Source: an uncultured Oscillospiraceae bacterium
GTDB taxonomy: Bacteria > Bacillota > Clostridia > Oscillospirales > Acutalibacteraceae
DNA length: 64,000 nucleotides
NCBI GenBank assembly: GCA_900547105.1
Contig: URFL01000001.1
Span: 62,001 to 126,000, forward strand
Direction: 5' to 3'
Below are positions 34,701 through 40,944 of this stretch, in pieces. The notes beneath the pieces are model-generated. The model was given only the letters and a program-made list of their open reading frames with translations, was not told the DNA's origin and did no database searches. Numbering within the stretch: the stretch's first letter is position 1; each line of letters starts with the position of its first letter. The translations under genes and the position numbers were made by a program.

Positions 34701-36268
34701 ACTCCAGCTCGGAGGCGAAGCGCAACATTTGCGCGATCGATACCATGCCGCAAAACGGGTTTAACCACACGACAATGAATGCCGACAGCCAATACGCAAT
34801 CACCTCCATGACGCTGGATACCAGCCGCCTGAAGGATTCGACGGATGTGGAGATCTGGTACACTGCGAATATGGCGTACGCCGGCAAAACCAGTGCGGAC
34901 ATTGAAAAGGATGACATCACCGTCGAAAATGGCTGGCAGCAAGCGACCATTGCCGAGGACGGTACCGTCACGGGCGATGGTCTGATCGGCGCATGGCCGG
35001 TTTCGTTTGCCTTCACCGACGATCGTCTGGGCGCGTGGTGCAGCGCGGTGATCGACTTCACCTATATCGTGCAAGGCGGTCACGCGGGCGATGTGCTGCG
35101 CAACACCTTCTCGCAGGAAAAACTGTCCACGGCGGTGGAAGTGGGCGTTTACACCCGCAGCCTGACCGGTAAAGCCTGGGAAGATGAGAATCTGGATGGC
35201 ATCCGCAACGAAAATGAGGACTTCGGTATTCCCAGTGTGACGGTGTATCTGATGAAAGGCAAAGAGGTTATGGCTGTCACCGAAACCGATGAAAACGGCG
35301 ATTATCGCTTTGACGGCTTGATGGCGGGCGATGATTATTCCATCGTGTTCATGTCGAATGAGGATGTGGATCTGTCGCACCTGCGGGTGACTGAAAAGGA
35401 TGCCGCGGCTGCCGATGATCAGCATGGCTCCAAGGCGGACGGCGAATACGAGGCGGATGGCAAACTGTTGTCGCGCGCGACTATCAGCAATATCTCGCTG
35501 CCCTCGCTGAACGAGCTGCAGGCGAACGGTACCAAGCACTATGAACTGCCGTATCAGGATGCCGGTTTCGGTGTGTCTCGGCCGCCCGTATCGTCGACCA
35601 GCAGCACGGTGACGACGACCACCACCACGACCACGCTGCCTTCGACCACGACGTCGGGTTCCACTACGACCTCCACCACGCAAAGCACGACCACAACCAC
35701 CAGCACCACGACCACTACCTCCACCACGCGGAGCACGGCTACCACTACCACCACGACTTCGCGTCCGACCTCGACCACCAGTACGACCAAAACAACCACA
35801 ACGACCAGCACGACCCGCAGTACAAGCACGACCCAAACGACCTCTACCACCCTGTCCACCGGCACCACCAGCAGTACTCTCTCGCAGGGCAGTGCCACAC
35901 GGTCGTCTCACGCGGGCAGCGGTACTGGCAACACGAACGATGCCAGCAGTACAAGCACGACGGTGACCGGTTCCGACACCGACAGCAGCCGCAGCTCCGG
36001 TACCAGTGAACTCTCCGGTACATCTTCGACCACCGACACATCGTCTAGTGACACGACGATTATCACCGGTGCCGCGGATGTGACCGATTCCGGCGACAGC
36101 GACACGACCGATGCCCCGGCATCTACCGATCCGTCTGCGCCGTCGGAGGATACCGCGCCGCAGACTGGCGACGATGCCACAACGGCGATGATCGCCGGGC
36201 TGATTGCGCTGGCGTCGCTGGCACTGGCCGCCGCGCTGGCAATCCAAAACAAAAAACAGACCCGCTGA
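31787..36268 (+). CDS. Large cell-wall-anchored surface protein with SdrD B-like domain and Thr-rich stalk
   Basis: Start at ATG 31787 after GAGGAG; 1493 residues. Residues 1-35 are a signal peptide (basic MKTGKLKR, hydrophobic core, cleavage near ASAES). Residues ~36-1120 form a beta-rich extracellular region I cannot assign in detail. Residues ~1125-1260 hold an SdrD B-like domain (SLTGKAWEDENLDGIRNENE, then DENGDYRFDGL). A Thr/Ser-rich stalk spans ~1268-1450. The end is a sortase-type signal, APQTGDD, hydrophobic helix and a basic tail KKQTR. It is probably an adhesin or matrix protein covalently attached to peptidoglycan. Monocistronic, flanked by promoter and terminator. Confidence 0.88.
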   Translation: MKTGKLKRLCAIVSSASVLLGSAVLYSVASAESITPGTYDRDDVPDQAYVNNLQLEQKEESIWGSGIITGTGPFDEHTNEGDVYCGDDASAANDVIRSYDTITYNVEVNVQSKDGVSTYQSGRVGYQFMLPDDPELELDLDAMGWVQDLHEDTATVDGTDVRIYTVYRNLPTENGHAIPGGCTVPFIVKVGGKRQGDIVAPTVKAWAEGDAKAPDYAERYAMKIAPVKVTAAPKYNVELVNWSNTLGSHNAFEFADAAYNTQAGRVTGFEAIYGFALQLRNDNADKGIRGVEIPKPGEEISFDVDLTTTFRDQDVTAEYTPLLWSVEKNGEHNQVLKTPMTGNPVKPGEEEISCKNSGDVTAVQTGNKIHFTLKNFEIDMNAFPKRDRTGSVHYYTTDGKILVGNFSAYKFTVVQPISYTDGENIKHDLRKTHGEDGLVQLDAQDTNLHVVSLSDKTVSEQTKTDDDSTTQTRSLVTGGRRTQEIFYSYPGNVNSGTDNVSNGNKANGSDTALCGAQVGATQAYSEADIGTEDISEHTIAADQLVKFDDRGLEVDPATALSGSYGQSWKWTLQFAAKPDGTGWNHNGDDPEADGYDDEMFAARQEDLVYYDSLEALQADGKVCVGLLYHTRGCETNRNNLLWMRQSLLRVKADADIANHVYMLTETTNAWLTAQFSTQAAQFLNKAEDELTLEDYKQYAQTQFDQDCTFDAETRAWSTAPAVNLDPQSYPKAKYDETGYIGGEGFGWANGDSLYVVPYETTVSLLVAQKVGEGESSIEKDKFDLDQGERYVDFVATSSMQFKENVNIPADQTTTVTMTVTIDKNLTYIPGSASWGGTYAPVKQNDAFRKGNVIGGAAIEPAAVTTDADGNTVLTFVIENVEVANRELPPLYYSCEIGQKTDPEQDVNDGASLKSQVTISTTEDKRTHTAFNRNISTDAVSVTKLVSFNIFKSTTKTALEKDDDAAFQLIINNSSSEAKRNICAIDTMPQNGFNHTTMNADSQYAITSMTLDTSRLKDSTDVEIWYTANMAYAGKTSADIEKDDITVENGWQQATIAEDGTVTGDGLIGAWPVSFAFTDDRLGAWCSAVIDFTYIVQGGHAGDVLRNTFSQEKLSTAVEVGVYTRSLTGKAWEDENLDGIRNENEDFGIPSVTVYLMKGKEVMAVTETDENGDYRFDGLMAGDDYSIVFMSNEDVDLSHLRVTEKDAAAADDQHGSKADGEYEADGKLLSRATISNISLPSLNELQANGTKHYELPYQDAGFGVSRPPVSSTSSTVTTTTTTTTLPSTTTSGSTTTSTTQSTTTTTSTTTTTSTTRSTATTTTTTSRPTSTTSTTKTTTTTSTTRSTSTTQTTSTTLSTGTTSSTLSQGSATRSSHAGSGTGNTNDASSTSTTVTGSDTDSSRSSGTSELSGTSSTTDTSSSDTTIITGAADVTDSGDSDTTDAPASTDPSAPSEDTAPQTGDDATTAMIAGLIALASLALAAALAIQNKKQTR
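35590..35900 (+). repeat. Thr-rich low-complexity coding repeat (ACC/ACG codon tract)
   Basis: About 100 codons dominated by ACC, ACG and ACT with Ser interruptions encode the stalk of the surface protein. Such tracts are prone to length change. The stalk is probably extended and O-glycosylated, by analogy with similar linkers in Ruminococcus proteins. Confidence 0.8.
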
Positions 36269-36314
36269 TAGGGTAGGCGCTGCATAGCGTCGTCCCCATC
36301 ATTGCGAAAATAGC

Positions 36315-36355
36315 ACAATGCCGCCGTAACGAAGATCCGTTACGGCGGCATTTTC
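36315..36355 (+). terminator. Terminator of the surface protein gene
   Basis: ATGCCGCCGTAACG / CGTTACGGCGGCAT with a short loop and a TTTT tail. Confidence 0.8.
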
Positions 36356-36395
36356 GCGTCGGTATGGGGCAGGGGAGCACCGCTTTCGCGGCAGC

Positions 36396-36430
36396 AAAAA
36401 GCAGGGGCAGGATATCATCCTGCCCCTGCC
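36396..36430 (-). terminator. Terminator of the GGGtGRT/NifU-like operon
   Basis: Minus strand GCAGGGGCAGGAT / ATCCTGCCCCTGC followed by TTTTTG. Confidence 0.88.
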
Positions 36431-36459
36431 GATTGTCAGCGATTGGTATCTGGCGTAGA

Positions 36460-37473
36460 TTACGCGTTTTTCAGCGCTTCTTCCACCGCCACGGCGCACG
36501 CAACCGTCGCGCCAACCATCGGGTTGTTGCCCATGCCGATCAGACCCATCATTTCCACGTGAGCCGGCACCGAGGACGAACCCGCAAACTGCGCGTCACC
36601 GTGCATACGACCCATCGAGTCGGTCAGACCATAAGAAGCCGGGCCGGCACCCATGTTGTCGGGGTGCAGGGTACGACCCGTGCCGCCGCCGGATGCCACC
36701 GAGAAGTATTTCTTGTTGTTCTCGATCGCCCATTTTTTGTAGGTGCCCGCCACCAGATGCTGGAAACGGGTCGGGTTGGTGGAGTTACCGGTGATGGACA
36801 CTTCCACGCCCTCGTGCTGCATGATGGCCACGCCTTCCAGCACGTCGTTCGCGCCGTAGCATTTCACCTTGGCACGCTCGCCGTCGGAGAACGCTTTCTC
36901 GCGCACGATATTCAGCTTGCTGTTATAGAAATCGTAATCGGTCTCCACATAGGTGAAGCCGTTGATACGGCTGATGATGTACGCCGCATCTTTGCCCAGA
37001 CCGTTCAGGATAACGCGCAGCGGATTTTTGCGCACCTTGTTGGCGGTACGCGCAATACCGATCGCGCCTTCGGCAGCCGCGAAGGATTCGTGACCCGCCA
37101 GGAACGCGAAGCAGGAGGTATCCTCCGACAGCAGCATTTTACCCAGATTACCGTGGCCGAGACCAACCTTGCGCTGCTCAGCGACAGAACCCGGAATACA
37201 GAACGCCTGCAAGCCCTCGCCGATGACAGCGGACGCTTCGGACGCGTCTTTCACGCCGCGTTTCAGTGCCAGCGCCACGCCCAGCGTGTACGCCCAAACA
37301 GCGTTCTCGAACGCGATGGGCTGCACGCCCTTGACGATCGCGTCCACATCGATCTTGTTGGACAGGCACAGGTCACGGGCAGCCTCCAGCGTGCCCAGGT
37401 CGTTGTCGGCCAGGAACTGCTCGATCTTGGCCATGCGTCTCTCTTTGCCTTCAAACTTCACATCGTTAGCCAT
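36460..37473 (-). CDS. GGGtGRT protein of unknown function
   Basis: This 337-residue cytoplasmic protein carries the name-giving motif in FSVASGGGTGRTLHPDN near residue 268. GGAGGG precedes the ATG. The family is known only by this motif and is conserved in anaerobes, typically next to a NifU-like scaffold protein, as here (gene 15 bp upstream in the same operon). Two Cys are seen (CLSNK and CFAFLAG). A role with Fe-S clusters is inferred from the partner only. Confidence 0.88.
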   Translation of the reverse strand: MANDVKFEGKERRMAKIEQFLADNDLGTLEAARDLCLSNKIDVDAIVKGVQPIAFENAVWAYTLGVALALKRGVKDASEASAVIGEGLQAFCIPGSVAEQRKVGLGHGNLGKMLLSEDTSCFAFLAGHESFAAAEGAIGIARTANKVRKNPLRVILNGLGKDAAYIISRINGFTYVETDYDFYNSKLNIVREKAFSDGERAKVKCYGANDVLEGVAIMQHEGVEVSITGNSTNPTRFQHLVAGTYKKWAIENNKKYFSVASGGGTGRTLHPDNMGAGPASYGLTDSMGRMHGDAQFAGSSSVPAHVEMMGLIGMGNNPMVGATVACAVAVEEALKNA

Positions 37474-37488
37474 TTGTCTGCCCTCCTA

Positions 37489-38181
37489 TTATTCTTCACG
37501 GGGGTCGATGTACTTCGCCGCTCCGTCAAAGCGACCGTACTGCCCGATATTTTTCTTGTAGGCTTCGTTCGGCTCCATGCCGTGACGAATATCCTCCAGC
37601 ATTTTGCCCAGACGGACGAACTGATAACCGATCACTTCGCCTTCCTCGTCCAGCGCCATCTTGGTGACATAGCCTTCCGCCATCTCCAGATAACGAACGC
37701 CCTTCAGCTTAGTGGAGAACATGGTGCCCACCTGCGAACGCAGACCCTTGCCCAGATCTTCCAGACCGGCGCCGATCGGCAGACCGTCTTCCGAGAAAGC
37801 GGACTGGGTGCGGCCGTAAGCCAGCTGTTTGAAGATTTCGCGCATCGCCACGTTGATCGCGTCGCACACCAGGTCGGTGTTCAGACATTCCAGCAGGGTT
37901 TTGCCCGGCAGAATTTCAGCAGCCATAGCGGCGGAGTGAGTCATACCGGAGCAGCCGACCGTCTCGACCAGCGCTTCCTGCACGATACCCTCTTTGACGT
38001 TCAGCGTCAGTTTGCAGGTGCCCTGCTGCGGAGCGCACCAGCCGATGCCGTGCGACAGACCCGAAATGTCCGAGATCTGAGTGGATTTGACCCATTTACC
38101 CTCTTCCGGAATGGGAGCCGGGCCGTGGTGCGGACCCTTTTTCACTATGCACATTTGTTCCACTTCTTGGGAATAGTTCAT
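37489..38181 (-). CDS. NifU-like iron-sulfur cluster assembly scaffold protein
   Basis: This 230-residue protein has the IscU/NifU N-terminal fold. Candidate cluster cysteines lie in GWCAPQQGTCKL, VGCSGMTHSAA (the classical G-C-x-AS-region equivalent) and LVCDAINVAM. Longer than IscU (~130 residues), with a unique C-terminal half ending in YIDPREE. It is the first gene of the operon and partner of the GGGtGRT protein. AAAGGAG lies 8 bp before the ATG. Confidence 0.85.
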   Translation of the reverse strand: MNYSQEVEQMCIVKKGPHHGPAPIPEEGKWVKSTQISDISGLSHGIGWCAPQQGTCKLTLNVKEGIVQEALVETVGCSGMTHSAAMAAEILPGKTLLECLNTDLVCDAINVAMREIFKQLAYGRTQSAFSEDGLPIGAGLEDLGKGLRSQVGTMFSTKLKGVRYLEMAEGYVTKMALDEEGEVIGYQFVRLGKMLEDIRHGMEPNEAYKKNIGQYGRFDGAAKYIDPREE

Positions 38182-38258
38182 ATTGGTACTCCTTTCGGTT
38201 ATTGCGCAAAACGCCCGGCTTCGCCCGACTTTTGCGTTTTTCCTGTATTGCGTTCTTT

Positions 38259-38287
38259 ATTATACGCAATTTTTGCCCTTTGCGCAA
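38259..38287 (-). promoter_or_regulatory. Promoter of the NifU-like/GGGtGRT operon
   Basis: Minus strand TTGCGC (38287-38282), 17-bp spacer, TATAAT (38264-38259), with a leader of about 70 nt. Confidence 0.78.
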
Positions 38288-38363
38288 GTCCCACGCCAAA
38301 AAAATTGTGCCGCCGTCGGCAAAATTGTTTAGCCATTTTGGATAAATTCGCGTGCCCGATGGG

Positions 38364-39218
38364 TCAAACCCGCCGGATGTGGTCGTAATCGTCCAAAAAC
38401 GAGTGTTCCACCCCGTCGGATTTGTATCCGGGAAAGGTGTCCAAACACACCGCGTGGATGCTGTTGAAAATGCTTTTTTCAATGTTGGGGTTGTCCTGTT
38501 TCAGACGCCGGATCAGCAGCTTGATCTCCTGTCGCTTGGAGCTGCTGACGCCGCTGTCGTCCGTTACGCAATTTTCGGTAAACCGGCAGGCGCATTGCAA
38601 AAATTCCAGCCCGTTGTAGCGCTTCCACGCCAGAATATCGTCCTCGTGTATGCGGTACAGTGGGCGGATCAACTCCATACCCTCAAAATTCTGACTGTGC
38701 AGCTTGGGCAGCATGGCTTGCAGCTGCGAGCCGTAAAACATCCCCATTACCGTGGTTTCGATCACATCGCTGAAATGGTGCCCCAACGCAATTTTGTTGC
38801 ACCCCAGCGCCTTGGCTTGGTTGTACAAATGCCCCCGCCGCATTTTGGCGCACAGATAGCAAGGGGATTTTTCGGCCTTGTCCGCCACTGCGAAAATGTT
38901 GGTTTCAAACACCGTGATCGGAATATCCATCAGCGCCGCGTTGCGTTCGATCTGCTGACGGTTTTGCGGATTGTATCCGGGGTCCATCACCAAAAACACC
39001 AACGAAAAGGGGAATTCGCTGAACCGCTGCAGCAGCTGCAGCAGCTTGGCCATCAGCATCGAATCCTTGCCGCCCGAAATGCACACCGCGATCTTGTCGC
39101 CGGGCGCAATCAACTCGTATCGTTTGATGGCACCGATAAACGGATTCCACAGCACCTTGCGGTATTTTTTCATAATACTGCGTTCAATTTGTTGAACAGG
39201 GGAGAGCGCTTCGGACAT
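38364..39218 (-). CDS. TtcA-like tRNA 2-thiolation ATPase (PP-loop)
   Basis: This 284-residue protein has the PP-loop ISGGKDSMLMAKLL near residue 48, a CxxC pair (CYLCAKMRRG, residues ~138-141) and a third cysteine region (LQCACRFTENC), as in TtcA-type enzymes that bind a 4Fe-4S cluster and insert sulfur into tRNA. The HHFSDVIETTVMGMFYG motif is also TtcA-like. The exact target base (C32 in TtcA) is inferred. It is monocistronic. Confidence 0.88.
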   Translation of the reverse strand: MSEALSPVQQIERSIMKKYRKVLWNPFIGAIKRYELIAPGDKIAVCISGGKDSMLMAKLLQLLQRFSEFPFSLVFLVMDPGYNPQNRQQIERNAALMDIPITVFETNIFAVADKAEKSPCYLCAKMRRGHLYNQAKALGCNKIALGHHFSDVIETTVMGMFYGSQLQAMLPKLHSQNFEGMELIRPLYRIHEDDILAWKRYNGLEFLQCACRFTENCVTDDSGVSSSKRQEIKLLIRRLKQDNPNIEKSIFNSIHAVCLDTFPGYKSDGVEHSFLDDYDHIRRV

Positions 39219-39354
39219 ATATCTCGCTCCTTATATATCATATACATTGGTTTGTACATCAACAAGATTCGTTTATGGGTGTACCATACTTCGCGCCGAT
39301 TGTCAACACCCCGCCATTGCTTTCCGGTCATCCTATCATTGTGGCAAAACGCCA

Positions 39355-39383
39355 TTGCAATTCTGAACCAGTACATGTATAAT
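39355..39383 (+). promoter_or_regulatory. Promoter of the lipoprotein gene
   Basis: TTGCAA 39355-39360, 17-bp spacer, TATAAT 39378-39383, 76 bp before the ATG. Confidence 0.75.
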
Positions 39384-39459
39384 ACATATAGAAAATTCTT
39401 TTGATCGGTGTGCTTAATAGATTGATTTTCCAGTGCACAGAGAAAAAGGAGGGCGAAGG

Positions 39460-39930
39460 ATGAAACGATGGAGTATGTGGCTGTTGTGTGCGATGCTGCT
39501 GATATCCAGCGCCGGTTGTGTGGAGTGGCACTATAATCAGCATTTTCACCCAGAGGAACATCTGAATACCCGATGGGTGTGTCAAGAAATAGAAGGCTAT
39601 TTTGATGTGGCTGAGGATAAAAGAGGGCTATGGTGCAGAGGTGAGTTCACCATCAATGGCGAACAACGTCCAATAGAATTTAATTTAGAAGGAGTTGCCA
39701 TTAGTATGTCTTTTGTGGACGACCATAGCAACCACAATTTACTATCTGGAGCGGAAGACATTTACAAAGACGGTATTCTCACCATCACTGTGGGCGATGA
39801 TGGACAATTCGATTCTGCGTTGCATTATTCAGGGAAAAAGCTTACCTTTATTCAAACAGATATCTCACCGACCGAAACCACAACCACAACCACATCTACC
39901 ACGACAACCATGACGAAAACAGTTGCGTAA
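39460..39930 (+). CDS. Small lipoprotein with Thr-rich tail
   Basis: Start at ATG 39460 with AAGGAGGG upstream. The 156-residue product has a signal peptide ending in lipobox ISSAGC (Cys ~24), a beta-rich body (WVCQEIEGYFDV, IEFNLEGVAISMSF, LTITVGDDGQFDS) and a short Thr-rich C-terminus. The body resembles small lipoproteins of Ruminococcaceae that contain an immunity- or calycin-like barrel, but I cannot name a family. Base composition is AT-richer than the flanks. The next gene follows 20 bp later. Confidence 0.78.
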   Translation: MKRWSMWLLCAMLLISSAGCVEWHYNQHFHPEEHLNTRWVCQEIEGYFDVAEDKRGLWCRGEFTINGEQRPIEFNLEGVAISMSFVDDHSNHNLLSGAEDIYKDGILTITVGDDGQFDSALHYSGKKLTFIQTDISPTETTTTTTSTTTTMTKTVA

Positions 39931-39950
39931 CATAAGAAAAGAGGGATGAT

Positions 39951-40559
39951 ATGGCATACCGTATTTGCGACTGTGATACTCCCGAACACAAAGGTGTATC
40001 AGGAACCCAATACACAGAGTTGATGGATTTTTGCTTTAAGCATAGCCGGTATTTTGCGTTAACTTTTTTGCATATACGCTCGGGCGTTGATATGTTGGAA
40101 GAGTTGAGCCCCTATTTGCATACATCGTATGCATCCAAAGAGGAATTGTGGTATCCCTACGGTCAGGACGCTACGGTGAACATATATGTCTGCACAGAAG
40201 AATCCAAAGCAATTTTTCTGCGGCAGACAGACGCCCTTTTTTCGTGGGAAGCATATACACACCATCGCGCGGAGGACATTGCCTTCTTTCGGGAAGATGG
40301 GATGGCAGTATTCGATATGGTTACACACGAGGGAATAGCCACCATCTATGATTTAGTCGATGAAGAGGTTCCGGTGTTCGTTCAACAGGAGCCTTGGGAA
40401 AGAATAGAGGATGATCCGCGGTATATTCCCGCTATATGGACAGCGAAATATATTGCCGATTTGCCCGTTCCCAAAAAGCAACGACAGAAGCTGAACATTA
40501 TTGAAAAGATAAACATCAGCAAACGCAAAAATCCTTATCGCCGATTACACACGAAATAG
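39951..40559 (+). CDS. Hypothetical cytoplasmic protein, 202 residues
   Basis: No family recognised. The protein starts MAYRICDCDTPEHKGVSGTQ, is soluble with many aromatic residues, and ends in a basic tail (KLNIIEKINISKRKNPYRRL). No signal peptide or metal motif beyond a CDC near the start. It is in tandem with the lipoprotein gene and shares its lower GC, so the two may be an acquired unit. Confidence 0.65.
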   Translation: MAYRICDCDTPEHKGVSGTQYTELMDFCFKHSRYFALTFLHIRSGVDMLEELSPYLHTSYASKEELWYPYGQDATVNIYVCTEESKAIFLRQTDALFSWEAYTHHRAEDIAFFREDGMAVFDMVTHEGIATIYDLVDEEVPVFVQQEPWERIEDDPRYIPAIWTAKYIADLPVPKKQRQKLNIIEKINISKRKNPYRRLHTK

Positions 40560-40585
40560 GCGTGAAACACCAAAATAAGCATAGC

Positions 40586-40622
40586 AAAAAACCGTGCAGC
40601 CTTTACAACTGCACGGTTTTTC
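40586..40622 (-). terminator. Terminator of tRNA-Pro(GGG), possibly bidirectional
   Basis: AAAACCGTGCAG / CTGCACGGTTTT with T-runs on both strands, between the hypothetical gene and the tRNA. Confidence 0.85.
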
Positions 40623-40699
40623 TGGTCCGAGTGACAGGAGTCGAACCTGCGGCCTCTTGAACCCCATTCAAGCGCGCTACCAATCTGCGCTACACCCGG
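40623..40699 (-). tRNA. tRNA-Pro, anticodon GGG
   Basis: Minus strand, 77 nt: acceptor CCGGGTG/CACTCGG, D-arm TAGCGCAGATTGGTAGCGC, anticodon stem CTTGA/TCAAG with loop ATGGGGT (anticodon GGG), T-arm GCAGGTTCGACTCCTGT and encoded CCA. It decodes CCC and CCU. Confidence 0.95.
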
Positions 40700-40717
40700 A
40701 AATATTCAGCGATAGCT

Positions 40718-40746
40718 ATTCTACCACACTCCGCTCAAAAATGCAA
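40718..40746 (-). promoter_or_regulatory. tRNA-Pro(GGG) promoter
   Basis: Minus strand TTGCAT (40746-40741), 17-bp spacer, TAGAAT (40723-40718). Confidence 0.75.
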
Positions 40747-40890
40747 GCCTTTTTTGCAGGAAAAACAAAAAACTTGTGGTATAAGATAATCCTATTTTTT
40801 GATAAGATTATGCTATCTTTTTTTTCGCAAATTTGCTATGCTATAAGCAGAACAAACGGAGGTTCCCTCTCGTTTTTCTCCATTCTCCTT

Positions 40891-40926
40891 AAAAAGGGGC
40901 TGCCTTTGCCGGGCAGCCCCTTTTTT
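40891..40926 (-). terminator. Terminator of the DUF4430 operon
   Basis: AAAAAGGGGCTGCC / GGGCAGCCCCTTTTTT, T-runs on both strands, 19 bp after the stop of the minus-strand operon. The AT-rich stretch 40747-40890 holds nothing else I can assign. Confidence 0.9.
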
Positions 40927-40944
40927 CATGATCCGCTCGATCCA

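Noticed and set aside
35590..35900. Possible CRISPR or tandem DNA repeat
   Set aside because: The repetition is of Thr codons in frame, without regular spacers; it encodes the stalk of the surface protein.
32192..36247. A 1351-codon open frame on the minus strand opposite the surface protein
   Set aside because: It mirrors the plus-strand gene frame, has no ribosome site, and its translation is low-complexity Arg/His/Gly with no family features. The plus-strand gene has signal peptide, domains and sorting signal.
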